64,000 nucleotides of DNA from Prevotella sp. 10(H) (GTDB lineage: Bacteria > Bacteroidota > Bacteroidia > Bacteroidales > Dysgonomonadaceae): contig NZ_JOMI01000003.1 in assembly GCF_000711235.1 (NCBI RefSeq), positions 186,001-250,000 of the forward strand. Direction: 5' to 3'. Within the stretch, counting starts at the first letter, position 1. Each line of letters starts with the position of its first letter. Shown here in pieces: positions 27,409 to 35,941 of this stretch. The translations under genes were made by a program, and so were the position numbers. The notes under the pieces are model-generated. The model was not told where the DNA came from. It saw only the letters and a program-made list of their open reading frames with translations, and searched no databases.

Positions 27409-27486
27409 CCACACTAAAAAATGCTCTTTAAACTCAAAAACGATCTGTTAACAATCATAATTTTATTAACCCAAAGAAAACTTATT

Positions 27487-28467
27487 ATGAACAAGAAACT
27501 ATTATGTTTATTGATGTTTGTCTTTTCATTAGGACTTGGTTTTACATCATGTAGTGACGACGATGACGATTACAAACCAGTGGACATTACATTGGACAAG
27601 ACTGAAGTAACTTTAGACGAGAAAGCTACCGCAGAAGTGAAAATAACTAAGGGAAATGGTGACTATAAGGTAACTTCAGCGAAAGCCGACATAGCAACCG
27701 CTGTTTTAGGCACTGACAAAACTACCGTTACTATTACAGGTGTTGCAGCCGGTGAAACTGAAGTAACTGTTACCGATAAAGAAGGTAAGACAGCAACAGT
27801 AAAAGTAAAAGTTGATGCTGCTATTGCTTTGGAAAAGACAGAAGTTAGTGTTGAAGAAGGTAATGCTACAACTACTGTGAAAGTAACTAAAGGAAAAGGT
27901 GATTATGTTGTAACTGTTGACCCTGCCGATGAATCAATAGCAAAAGCCTCCGTTGCTGTAGATGTGATTACTATAACAGGTGTTGCGCCAGGTGAAGCAA
28001 CAGTAACAGTTAAAGATAAAGACAATAATACTACAACATTGAAAGTTACTGTAGTTGCGTATGCTGAAACAATTGCTGCAACTTATAATGGAGATTTGAT
28101 AATAACTCTTCCGGGACAAGATCCTATGCCAGCGCAAAAAAAGGATATTGTGTTTGAAAAATCTACAGACAATAAAGCTAAGCTGGTGCTGAAAGATTTT
28201 TCATTAGGAGAAGACCTCGTTATTGGGGATATTCCGGTTGATGGCATAGTTGTAAGTAAAGAAGAAGATGGAACTTATAAATTGGCAGAAACAACAGTAA
28301 CCATTCCGATTGGCGAGGGTGATGATCCAATTCAAGCTAAAGTTACAACAACAGGAACAGTTAAGGATGGTAAAATGGATTTGGCTATTTCTGTTGGAGA
28401 GGTATTCCCTCCTTTACTAATCACAGTTACTTTCGAAGGTGAAGTAAAAGAAGAGCCAGCAGAATAA
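27487..28467 (+). CDS. Lipoprotein with two Ig-like repeats and a calycin-like domain
   Basis: The ATG at 27487, not the in-frame ATG at 27421, gives a normal lipoprotein signal: MNKKLLCLLMFVFSLGLGFTSC, Cys at residue 22, then an Asp run. The mature part has two tandem repeats of about 75-78 residues (each begins with an L-K-T-E-V-T/S motif, contains a TKGxGDY segment and ends ITGVAxGExxVTV), i.e. bacterial Ig-like (Big-type) domains. A C-terminal beta-barrel-like domain of about 120 residues resembles the Bacteroidota calycin-like group. Probably surface- or periplasm-exposed; no function is assigned. Confidence 0.8.
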   Translation: MNKKLLCLLMFVFSLGLGFTSCSDDDDDYKPVDITLDKTEVTLDEKATAEVKITKGNGDYKVTSAKADIATAVLGTDKTTVTITGVAAGETEVTVTDKEGKTATVKVKVDAAIALEKTEVSVEEGNATTTVKVTKGKGDYVVTVDPADESIAKASVAVDVITITGVAPGEATVTVKDKDNNTTTLKVTVVAYAETIAATYNGDLIITLPGQDPMPAQKKDIVFEKSTDNKAKLVLKDFSLGEDLVIGDIPVDGIVVSKEEDGTYKLAETTVTIPIGEGDDPIQAKVTTTGTVKDGKMDLAISVGEVFPPLLITVTFEGEVKEEPAE

Positions 28468-28486
28468 TCTTTTATTCATAATATTC

Positions 28487-28522
28487 AAAAACGGTTTTTG
28501 GAAACAAAAGCCGTTTTTCTTT
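28487..28522 (+). terminator. Terminator after the Ig-like lipoprotein gene
   Basis: A long stem (28487-28500 with 28505-28518; 14 bp including one G-T wobble) with a GAAA loop is followed by T-rich sequence. Confidence 0.9.
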
Positions 28523-28558
28523 TATATAATCCCTATCTTTACGGGTAAAGAAGAATTT

Positions 28559-29104
28559 ATGAGCAGACGCATCCTCCCATATTCCCTAATATTTATACTG
28601 CTGATAGTATTTGCTACATCCTGCGGTACGCAAAAAGGCGGTGGCGGGCAATTGTACGACCCGAAGGAAGTTGCCGCATTATCCCGCAAGCTGGGCATAC
28701 CATTGAGCAACGTGAACAAAGACGATGATAAGAATATGCCCCTCTATGCCGAGGTTTCGCAATGGCTGGGCGTTCGTTACCGTAACGGCGGATTATCCAA
28801 AAAGGGAGTGGACTGTTCCGGCTTTACCTTCCTCACCTATCAGAAAGTATATAAGAAGAAACTACCACGCTCGAGCGGCGATATGGCCAAGATGAATATG
28901 CAGAAAGTATCGAAAAAGAACCTGCAGACTGGCGATCTGGTCTTCTTTGCCACATCTAAAAACTCCAGTAAAATAAACCATGTAGGCATCTATCTCAAAA
29001 ATGGCTGCTTTATTCATGCCTCTACTTCCAAGGGGGTGATAGTCAGTCATCTGGATGAGGGATATTATGAAAAGACATGGAAAAAAGCAGGCCGGGTGAG
29101 ATAG
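28559..29104 (+). CDS. NlpC/P60 family lipoprotein peptidase (C40)
   Basis: A 181-residue putative peptidoglycan endopeptidase (cutting gamma-D-Glu-diaminopimelate-type bonds). It has a lipoprotein signal (Cys in FATSCG near residue 22) and a C-terminal NlpC/P60 domain with catalytic Cys in GVDCSGF (about residue 84) and His in INHVGIYL (about 143) and HAST. A second, related gene follows 94 bases downstream, so the two arose by duplication or work together. Known activity of the family is established; substrate here is inferred. Confidence 0.9.
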   Translation: MSRRILPYSLIFILLIVFATSCGTQKGGGGQLYDPKEVAALSRKLGIPLSNVNKDDDKNMPLYAEVSQWLGVRYRNGGLSKKGVDCSGFTFLTYQKVYKKKLPRSSGDMAKMNMQKVSKKNLQTGDLVFFATSKNSSKINHVGIYLKNGCFIHASTSKGVIVSHLDEGYYEKTWKKAGRVR

Positions 29105-29197
29105 TTAAAATCACCTTAAAAATTATAAAAAACAGGCTGTTTTACCGGCTAATTAAGTTAAAAGCCCTACTTTTATCCGATTTTTAATTTCATCCCC

Positions 29198-29950
29198 ATG
29201 TCTACACAGAGAAGATTATTGAAGACATCTTTAATCCTTATGTTTACCTCACTGGCGTTTTTGCCTATGGCGTCTATGTCCCAGAATTCGGGTAAATCAG
29301 GAAAGAAGAAAACCAAGACAAGCGCGGTAACTACCAAAACAGTTAAAGTAGAACAATCTCACAACAATATAGAAGTAGCAACTCCCGATGGTAATGTAGT
29401 TGCTCTGCCGCAAGTAAAACAAACACTCGAAGACCAGTCCTCACTTTTCAAGACGAATGACCTTTTCGCAGATGCCGACCTCTCCAAAGCTTTCGATGCA
29501 GTCCAGAAACATATGATAGAAGTAAAAGAAATGCAGGAATTGTCTTCCGTATTGGGCGTTACTATAGATGATGTATCGATGCTGCCTTTGTTCCGTGAAG
29601 CGGCCGACTGGCTGGGAACCCGTTACAGAAGGGGTGGTATGAGCCGTAAGGCAGTCGACTGCTCTGGTTTTACCAATCTGATATATAAGAATGTATTCGG
29701 TGAGCAGCTCGACAGGGTGAGCACTACCATAGCAAAGAATGTAAAAGAATCTATCACATCTAAAGAAGATTTGCTGCCGGGCGATATGGTGTTTTTCTCC
29801 ACTTTTAAGAAAAAGTATATCAACCATGTAGGAGTATATCTCGGTGATGGTAAATTTATACACGCTTCTATCAAGAAAGGTGTAATTGTAAGTTCGCTTA
29901 TGGAAGGCTATTACAGTACTGCATGGCGTAAGGGCGGACGTAATTTCTAA
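29198..29950 (+). CDS. NlpC/P60 family peptidase (C40), exported
   Basis: A 250-residue relative of the preceding gene. An N-terminal hydrophobic signal (about residues 10-28, ending MASMSQ) is followed by a Lys/Thr-rich linker and a helical region, then the NlpC/P60 domain: AVDCSGFTNLIYKNV with catalytic Cys near residue 153, INHVGVYLGDGKFIHAS with the His residues, and GVIVSSL. It shares the pattern LGxRYRxGGxSxKxVDCSGF with its neighbour, supporting duplication. Likely acts in the periplasm on peptidoglycan stems. Confidence 0.9.
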   Translation: MSTQRRLLKTSLILMFTSLAFLPMASMSQNSGKSGKKKTKTSAVTTKTVKVEQSHNNIEVATPDGNVVALPQVKQTLEDQSSLFKTNDLFADADLSKAFDAVQKHMIEVKEMQELSSVLGVTIDDVSMLPLFREAADWLGTRYRRGGMSRKAVDCSGFTNLIYKNVFGEQLDRVSTTIAKNVKESITSKEDLLPGDMVFFSTFKKKYINHVGVYLGDGKFIHASIKKGVIVSSLMEGYYSTAWRKGGRNF

Positions 29951-29967
29951 AAATTTTATCGGCTTAC

Positions 29968-30567
29968 TTATTCTTTATTCAGCAGATTTTCGTATTTGCT
30001 GAGGCTTTCGTATTCCTCATATTTTACAATATCGGTTATAAGTGTAGTTTCTATATATTCCCATTTGTTATCGGTGAGTTTATATATTTTCATTTCGTAT
30101 GGCATTGATACACTATATTCCCCTTTAGGCGAATCCGTATCTATAACTAAAAAATGATAGGGTATATATCGACCGATAATGTTGAAATCCTTTATATTTA
30201 AGTCGGCCCGAAGTATTTTATTTATCTTTTCAAATGTCGCATCATCATAGTATAAGTTGCCTGACAAATCTTTACTTAATTCTATAGAATGTTTTTTATC
30301 GAAATCTTTATATTTTTCCAGCTGCTCTTCCGATTTTGGTATAAATAATATCGAATATTGGCCTTCATTATCTTTCTTGTATGTAGCAGAAGGAATATCC
30401 ATCATCAGGTCTATCATCAAGTCCTGATAAATATCAAACCCTTTGGTAATCTCATCCTGCGAAAGTTCTTTTATTATAGTATCCGGTGTATCGGTTTTCT
30501 TTTTGTTACTGCATGTAGCTAAAGTAAGAATGAGGAATCCGGCAAGTATGAATCGAAATATTTTCAT
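29968..30567 (-). CDS. Hypothetical lipoprotein, 199 aa
   Basis: The start at 30567 is preferred to an in-frame ATG 18 bases upstream because it gives the clean signal peptide MKIFRFILAGFLILTLATC with Cys at residue 19. The mature protein has no recognised domain: it is rich in Lys/Asp/Glu, with a HYLVIDTDSPKGEYSVSMPYEMKIYKL-like core and a YESLSKYENLLNKE tail. Convergent with the NlpC/P60 pair, divergent from the barrel gene. Confidence 0.75.
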   Translation of the reverse strand: MKIFRFILAGFLILTLATCSNKKKTDTPDTIIKELSQDEITKGFDIYQDLMIDLMMDIPSATYKKDNEGQYSILFIPKSEEQLEKYKDFDKKHSIELSKDLSGNLYYDDATFEKINKILRADLNIKDFNIIGRYIPYHFLVIDTDSPKGEYSVSMPYEMKIYKLTDNKWEYIETTLITDIVKYEEYESLSKYENLLNKE

Positions 30568-30679
30568 GTTGTTATTTTTATGCAAAATAAGGAAGAAAAA
30601 TTAGACTGATGATAAGGTATCGTATATTTTTTTATATTTACATTTATATTCTTGAAATATTACTATAATCTAAATCTTT

Positions 30680-31273
30680 ATGAAAAAGACTCTTGCCCTC
30701 TTAATCGCTGTATTAACTTGTATCGGAGCAATGCATGCCCAAAAAGTATCATTGTCATTTAATGGTAACTATCGTACCAAATATAAAGATTTCGGTATCG
30801 GAACGCAAGTGATGATTCCTGTTTATAATAATTTTTTTATTGCTCCGGGGGTCAGCTACTATTTCGATAAGGAATACAAATTAGACTATGAGATGATTAA
30901 TAGTAAAACGAATAACAAAAGCTTTAATTATGGATTAGATATTCATTATGCATTCTTCTTAAAAGGAACAAATTCATTTGTTTCTCCATTTATAGGAGTT
31001 GAAGGAATGGTTATATGGAGCAAAACGACTGGTTCATATTTAGGTGTATCCTCGAATTCGTCAGGAATAGGAGTTCCCCACAGAGAGTGGAGTTCTTTTG
31101 GTAGTGATGATTGGCATAGCTTTTCAGACGTAGTTGGTAATATCGGGATTGCCGGCAAATGGTTTACAAATAATAATCTCTTTTTTAATACACAGGTTAG
31201 ATACTCTATCGACTTCGACAATATGGATTACAACTTCTTTGTATTCACAGCGGGTGTCGGCTACGCGTTCTGA
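30680..31273 (+). CDS. Small outer-membrane beta-barrel protein
   Basis: A 197-residue exported protein with signal peptide MKKTLALLIAVLTCIGAMHAQ (cleavage after about residue 20). The rest alternates hydrophobic and polar residues in strand-length runs, with aromatic girdles (YYFDKEYKLDYE, NYGLDIHYAFFLKG) and an aromatic end TAGVGYAF, the pattern of an 8-stranded outer-membrane barrel with terminal Phe. No specific role is assigned. Confidence 0.85.
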   Translation: MKKTLALLIAVLTCIGAMHAQKVSLSFNGNYRTKYKDFGIGTQVMIPVYNNFFIAPGVSYYFDKEYKLDYEMINSKTNNKSFNYGLDIHYAFFLKGTNSFVSPFIGVEGMVIWSKTTGSYLGVSSNSSGIGVPHREWSSFGSDDWHSFSDVVGNIGIAGKWFTNNNLFFNTQVRYSIDFDNMDYNFFVFTAGVGYAF

Positions 31274-31291
31274 AAATAATTAGATTCATTT

Positions 31292-31357
31292 TGTTTTAGC
31301 AATGCAATATAGTAAAGATAGCCTCATCTTTTGATATTCCATTTTTCATATCTGACT
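31292..31357 (-). pseudogene. Remnant resembling the addA 3' end
   Basis: On the minus strand the sequence parallels the real addA end (31772-31844): codons for Q-I-stop-K-M-E-Y-Q-K correspond to Q-I-C-R-M-G-Y-Q-N of AddA, then a one-base shift and Y-L-Y-Y-I against Y-L-C-Y-I. Over about 55 nt roughly three quarters of bases agree, with a stop codon and indels. It is about 425 nt downstream of the true addA end on the same strand. Confidence 0.5.
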
Positions 31358-31494
31358 AATATTAACTTTAATCATTATTAAAATTATACAATATTATATT
31401 TTGTTTATATATTGATTGTAGATAGTTATGTAAGACCTTCTTATGCATCATCTGTTTTATCTGAATAACTAATGCGAATGGATTTTGACAAAAT

Positions 31495-31744
31495 ATGAAA
31501 ATAGTCCTTCCGTCTTATATATTTGAAGCTATTGAAGTGGAAAAGTCGGCATTGGATATAAGGAGACATCCTAATACGCGGTACATGAAGAGTATCAAAA
31601 TAAATTGGATGAATTTACAGTCTTAAAAACAGCTTTCAAAGCATTAGCATCCGGTCTTCCGCACCGAAACAATCTAAAACACGGGTGACAAGAATTGAAA
31701 AGTATATTCCTCAGATTCTGAAAGGTAAAGGTTTGAATGATTAG
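31495..31744 (+). pseudogene. Small gene broken by two frameshifts
   Basis: From the ATG at 31495 a frame reads MKIVLPSYIFEAIEVEK-, then from about 31581 a second frame reads VHEEYQNKLDEFTVLKTAF-, and from about 31652 a third reads SKTRVTRIEKYIPQILKGKG- to the stop at 31742-31744. Joined, they give a plausible soluble helical protein of about 82 residues, with no recognised family. The sequential open segments, each ending where the next begins, suggest a decayed gene. It stops 15 bases from the convergent addA stop. Confidence 0.5.
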
Positions 31745-31759
31745 ATTTTTAACAGAATC

Positions 31760-34700
31760 CTATATTTCTATGGTTTTGCCTAAAGTAATATAGCAAAGAT
31801 ATCCCTTCACGTTCTGATATCCCATCCTGCATATCTGGTCGGCATAGTATTTCACCTGACGGATATATTTCCGGTCTTCTTTTTCTCCGAACTTATAGTC
31901 GATGACAATCACTTCGTCGCCTTTAATCATCACACGGTCGGGGCGACTGAAAACACCTTTCGGCTGTAATATCTGCACTTCATTGAGTATCCGGTATTCA
32001 TCTGAATACCATTGGGCTACCATCGGATCGGATAGGTAGGTCTGCAATAGATTTATTACATTTTCTTTTTGTTCGGTAGTGATATCACCTGCAATATGAT
32101 ATTCTTCCACCGCATTATCGATATCGGCTACAGTCTGCACTTTGCTTACTATTTCATGCATCAACGTACCATAGTCACGTTGCCCCGAATCGGTAAAGAA
32201 GTATTTATTTTTTAGTAAGAGTTTTACGCGTTCGTCGTATGATATTCCTGCAAGCGAGTCGACATATATTTCTTTTACAACCGATTTTTTCTCTTTATTT
32301 TGAGGCTGGTAATTATTGTTTATTTCAAAGATGCCGTTATCCTCATTCACACAGCTTGAAAGATTCATATACTCGCGCCCATCTATTATAAGGGTAGGAG
32401 AAGAGTTGACACTAGCCCACAGCAAAGATGATATATTGCTGATATCTTCTTTTTTAGGACGCGGAGCGAAAGCAATCAGTTCATTCTTTGCTCGGGTAAA
32501 GGCCACATACAGGATATTTATATTGTCGATAAATGCATGCAACCGTTCATCAAAATACTCATAATCGAAAATAGTATTTTTTAGTTTCTGAGAATATTTT
32601 ACAGGTACCAGATGCAGGCGGTTGAAAGGTTCACTTTGTGGGCGGCACCAAAGAATCGTTGTCAGTTTATGGTCTATCTCCCAATTACAGAAAGGAATAA
32701 TCACAACATTGAATCCCAGTCCTTTCGATTTATGAATTGTCATGATGCGGATAGCATCCTGTCCGTCTGGTGTAAATATCGTTTTTCTCACTCCCGTTTC
32801 ATCCCACCATTTCAGAAATGCATCGAGGTCGGATGAATTTCGTATTGTGAAATCGAGTACCATATCGAGGAATGATTGTATATAAATCTGCTCGTTATCT
32901 TCCATTGCATTGCGGAAAAGTTCGAACATCTCCTCAGTCATTTCATACAACGGTAATTGCCTGATACGGTCGAGTTTCTCTGATATATCTTCCGGCAACT
33001 CATCTTTCGAAGAAAAATATTTCATTAGGGCATCTTCTGCGCTCAGCTGTCCGCTGTATTTAAAATATTCATATACAGCCAACGCTTTCAATGAAGTATC
33101 CAACGGATTGTGTAAGTACTTTAATAGCGCAATAATCAGTTTTATACTTTGCGAATTACCGACAAACAAGGCTTCGTCCGAAATGATATCGTAACGGTAT
33201 TTCGAATTGGTATTTAGACTCTTGTATTCCAGCAGGCGATTGGCCACATCGGCACCCTCTTTCTTTGTGCGCACGAGTATGGCTATATCTTTAAGTTTAT
33301 AGCCTCTGTCCTGTAATTCTTCTATCTGTTTTGGCAGTTGTTCCAATACATATTCCTGCCATATATGCTCATCTGTATCAATGAATTCGAGCCTTACATG
33401 ACCCTGATTATCTTTCTGACTATCGGGAACAGATTGGTAGATTTCGTTATATGCTTTTGTTATACGGGAAAAGAAAGGTGTAAGACGTATATCTTCTGTA
33501 TCGGCTAAAGGCCTGTTGTAAGTATCCTGTAAGAGCTTTGCCCCAAGAGAGAATATTGCATTATTGAATGCTATCACATTATATGAACTGCGCCAATTAG
33601 TATCGAGGGTTTCATGATTTATGCCCTCATTCAGAAAATCCTTGTCGAGTTGTTCGTCAAGAAGTTTCCAATCCGAATTGCGCCAACGGTAAATGCTTTG
33701 CTTTACATCACCCACTATGAAATTCTTATTTCCGCTGCTGAGGCTGTCGCGCACTAACGGCTTGAAGTTTTGCCACTGCATGCCCGAAGTATCCTGAAAC
33801 TCATCTATCATGTAGTTATTGACACGTAGACCAACCTTTTCATAGATGAACGGTGATTCATTCCCCTCGATAATACGGTTTAGTAGTTCGGTAGTGTCTG
33901 AAATAAGCATCATATTATTCTCGGCTGCGTATTCCCGAATATTTTTATCCACATCGCCCAGTATTCCTAATGTAAAGAAATATCTGTTTATCTCGTATGC
34001 TGTTTGATAGATGCGGGAATTGTCATAATGGCTGATAATATCGTTTACACAGATATTCAGTTCTGTATATACATCTTCTATCCTGCTTCTGATATCTCCC
34101 GGAGTTTTCGCTGTATACCAATAGGTAACATCGTTGGCAAGTGAGCGAAATGTATTTGTCGGTTCGTCTGTAGCGCCGTTTGCCCATTTCAGGAAAGAGA
34201 AGAAAGGTGAGCGTGTTCCCCCCTTAAAATCTTCGGGTTTCAATCCGTAGCGAACCATAATATTCAGAGCCTTTTCCCCTGTCTGTTGCGAAAAGTTTTC
34301 AAATGTGCGGATGATAGAGAAAAGCATCTCCTTGTAATTGGTCATCAGTTGCTTATCGGCAATATTTTCCTGCACCTGATTACTATATGCTTTATAGCTT
34401 TCCTTGAAAATTTCGGATGAAAGCGATTGTATATCATTGCGGATGTTCCATGTTTCGCCGTTCTCTACTTTTTCTTCCGAGAAACGTATTAGCCAGTCGA
34501 GTAGGAGTTTGTTATCGCTTCGTTCGAGGTCGTAGAGCATAGAATCAATAGCCTCTCCAAGAACTTTGTCCGTATCCAGTTCTACATTGTAGCCTCCCCC
34601 CAGACCAATTTCACGGGTAAATGCCCGCATTGTCTGCTGGAAAAACTTATCGATTGTACTTACTGAAAATGCGGAGTAGTCGTGCAAGATACGTTCAAGT

Positions 34701-34999
34701 GTTTCCCGCGCTTCTTTGCGAAGTTGTTCTTCGTTGTAGCTGTATTCACTCGTCAGCAATTCTATATAATCCGATTCGCGACCAAGAGCGAGATTCGCCA
34801 ACTCGTCGATAATACGGGTCTTCATTTCGTCTGTCGCCTTATTGGTAAAGGTTACAGCCAGAATGTGACGATACGCGAAAGGAGAGGAGAAAAGCAGGCA
34901 CAAATATTCGGCGGTCAGGCGGTGCGTCTTTCCCGAGCCTGCCGATGCTTTGTACACATGCAGATTTACTTCATCGTCAAATAATGCGTGCTTTGGCAT
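31760..34999 (-). CDS. addA: AddA/RecB-type helicase-nuclease
   Basis: A 1079-residue UvrD-like helicase with a C-terminal nuclease domain, of the group that with AddB processes double-strand DNA ends for recombination. The Walker A motif KASAGSGKT is at 17-25; motif Ia TFTNKATDEMKTRI follows; motif II region DEFQDTS and VGDVKQSIYRWR, then motifs TIHKSKGL and YVAFTRAKNELI. The nuclease signature RPDRVMIKGDEVIVIDYKFGE lies near residues 1030-1050. Its first 23 bases overlap the end of the SUI1-type gene. An adjacent addB is not seen in this window; it may lie elsewhere. Confidence 0.88.
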   Translation of the reverse strand: MPKHALFDDEVNLHVYKASAGSGKTHRLTAEYLCLLFSSPFAYRHILAVTFTNKATDEMKTRIIDELANLALGRESDYIELLTSEYSYNEEQLRKEARETLERILHDYSAFSVSTIDKFFQQTMRAFTREIGLGGGYNVELDTDKVLGEAIDSMLYDLERSDNKLLLDWLIRFSEEKVENGETWNIRNDIQSLSSEIFKESYKAYSNQVQENIADKQLMTNYKEMLFSIIRTFENFSQQTGEKALNIMVRYGLKPEDFKGGTRSPFFSFLKWANGATDEPTNTFRSLANDVTYWYTAKTPGDIRSRIEDVYTELNICVNDIISHYDNSRIYQTAYEINRYFFTLGILGDVDKNIREYAAENNMMLISDTTELLNRIIEGNESPFIYEKVGLRVNNYMIDEFQDTSGMQWQNFKPLVRDSLSSGNKNFIVGDVKQSIYRWRNSDWKLLDEQLDKDFLNEGINHETLDTNWRSSYNVIAFNNAIFSLGAKLLQDTYNRPLADTEDIRLTPFFSRITKAYNEIYQSVPDSQKDNQGHVRLEFIDTDEHIWQEYVLEQLPKQIEELQDRGYKLKDIAILVRTKKEGADVANRLLEYKSLNTNSKYRYDIISDEALFVGNSQSIKLIIALLKYLHNPLDTSLKALAVYEYFKYSGQLSAEDALMKYFSSKDELPEDISEKLDRIRQLPLYEMTEEMFELFRNAMEDNEQIYIQSFLDMVLDFTIRNSSDLDAFLKWWDETGVRKTIFTPDGQDAIRIMTIHKSKGLGFNVVIIPFCNWEIDHKLTTILWCRPQSEPFNRLHLVPVKYSQKLKNTIFDYEYFDERLHAFIDNINILYVAFTRAKNELIAFAPRPKKEDISNISSLLWASVNSSPTLIIDGREYMNLSSCVNEDNGIFEINNNYQPQNKEKKSVVKEIYVDSLAGISYDERVKLLLKNKYFFTDSGQRDYGTLMHEIVSKVQTVADIDNAVEEYHIAGDITTEQKENVINLLQTYLSDPMVAQWYSDEYRILNEVQILQPKGVFSRPDRVMIKGDEVIVIDYKFGEKEDRKYIRQVKYYADQICRMGYQNVKGYLCYITLGKTIEI

Positions 35000-35315
35000 A
35001 GCCCTCCTTTTGCAGAAGTTCCAGTATCTTGTTCCTGAAATCGCCCTGTATAATGATTTCGCTGTCTTTGGCCGAGCCGCCGACGCCGCATTTTACTTTT
35101 AGTAATTTGGCGAGTGCTTCGAGGTCTTCGGTTGTACCGATGAAGCCTGTTATTAGTGTGACAGCTTTGCCCTTGCGGTTTCGCTTATCCAGCGAGATGC
35201 GCAGGGCTTGCTTTTCTTTAAGCAAAGTATCCTGTTCTTCTTCACCTTCTGTGTCATATTTAAAGTCCGGATTGGTAGAATATACCACATTCAGACGGTC
35301 TTTCCAGTCGCTCAT
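34977..35315 (-). CDS. SUI1/YciH-type translation initiation factor
   Basis: A 112-residue protein with a SUI1 (eIF1-like) domain, the same fold as E. coli YciH, which can monitor initiation at the P site. The signature is GKAVTLITGFIGTTEDLEALAKLLK-, then CGVGGSAKDSEIIIQGDFRNKILELLQKEGY. The N-terminus is a short acidic/basic extension. The ATG at 35315 is immediately preceded by an element shared with dapL. The 3' end overlaps addA by 23 bases, so addA translation may be coupled (inference). Confidence 0.9.
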   Translation of the reverse strand: MSDWKDRLNVVYSTNPDFKYDTEGEEEQDTLLKEKQALRISLDKRNRKGKAVTLITGFIGTTEDLEALAKLLKVKCGVGGSAKDSEIIIQGDFRNKILELLQKEGYAKARII

Positions 35316-35357
35316 ATTTTTAGTTACGAGTTACATTGCCCTTCGGGCGGTTACTAG
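35316..35357 (-). repeat. GTAAC/GCCC-GGGC element abutting the SUI1-gene start
   Basis: Minus-strand copy of the 16822-16865 element: GTAAC words in 7-nt phase around hairpin GCCC-GAA-GGGC, ending within 3 bases of the ATG. It is preceded upstream, on the same strand, by an octamer tract (35383-35422). Confidence 0.75.
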
Positions 35358-35382
35358 TTTTGTTTTAATTTTATATAGCTTC

Positions 35383-35422
35383 TCGTCATTGGCACATTTG
35401 CTAATTGGTATATTGGCAAATT
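35383..35422 (-). repeat. Octamer tract, five AATNTGCC-like units
   Basis: On the minus strand five consecutive 8-mers in exact phase, for example AATTTGCC, AATATACC and AATGTGCC. It starts within the mgsA stop codon and leads toward the SUI1-type gene. Confidence 0.75.
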
Positions 35423-35900
35423 AATCTTTCATCCTTCTGAAATTTGCATCGAAATTCGCCCTATCGAAAGTTTCATATCTCGGTTTTGTAGGCTTATAGT
35501 CGTCATTGTCCCACAATGGACTGGTCAGCATCAGGTCGGCACTGTAACGGTTGCAGGCAATAGGCACGTTATGCACACGACATTGGCGGAGCAACATCAT
35601 AATGTCGGCTTCGTGAGGCTGTGGATTCAAGTCGTCGATAAGGAAAATAGCCAAGTCTATCTCATGACGAACGACCATGGCTGCAATTTCTGCATCCCCG
35701 CCCATAGGCCCTGAGTTCATACGGGTGATTTCGGCTTGTATGCCTTTTTCTTCAAAAGCTTCTTTTACTAGTGTGCCGGTTGTTCCGGTGCAAACAAGAT
35801 GGTGCTTTGCCAAAAAGTCGGAGTTGTAATAACACCATTCTACCATATCCGCTTTGCGGTGGTCGTGCGCTACAAGCGCTATTGTTAATCTTCTATTCAT
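35421..35900 (-). CDS. mgsA: Methylglyoxal synthase
   Basis: MgsA converts dihydroxyacetone phosphate to methylglyoxal and phosphate, relieving phosphate-limited glycolysis. The 159-residue protein has the phosphate-binding GTTGT motif (residues 39-43 region), the catalytic SGPMGGDAEI with Asp (about 63-72), the FLIDDLNPQPHEAD segment and CNRYSADLML. It is full length. Methylglyoxal is toxic; a nearby VOC protein (36692-37093) and metallo-beta-lactamase-fold protein could suggest glyoxalase links, but their sequences fit other roles. Confidence 0.96.
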   Translation of the reverse strand: MNRRLTIALVAHDHRKADMVEWCYYNSDFLAKHHLVCTGTTGTLVKEAFEEKGIQAEITRMNSGPMGGDAEIAAMVVRHEIDLAIFLIDDLNPQPHEADIMMLLRQCRVHNVPIACNRYSADLMLTSPLWDNDDYKPTKPRYETFDRANFDANFRRMKD

Positions 35901-35941
35901 ATTTTCGATTGTTTTTAATTCAATATGTAAAAGTATAATGT

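Larger units (their letters stand above)
31274..31759. other. 486-base decayed locus next to addA
   Basis: No intact gene. It holds a degraded copy of the addA 3' end (31292-31357, minus strand) and, nearer to the real addA stop, a small plus-strand gene broken by two frameshifts (31495-31744). The rest is AT-rich with nothing recognised. Confidence 0.6.

Noticed and set aside
27421-27486. Upstream start for the Ig-like lipoprotein
   Set aside because: It would place a hydrophilic/hydrophobic extension before a perfect lipoprotein signal; the -7 box at 27401 fits the start at 27487.
31760-34999. addA nuclease as part of a phage-defence island
   Set aside because: Neighbours are housekeeping genes and no other defence gene was recognised.
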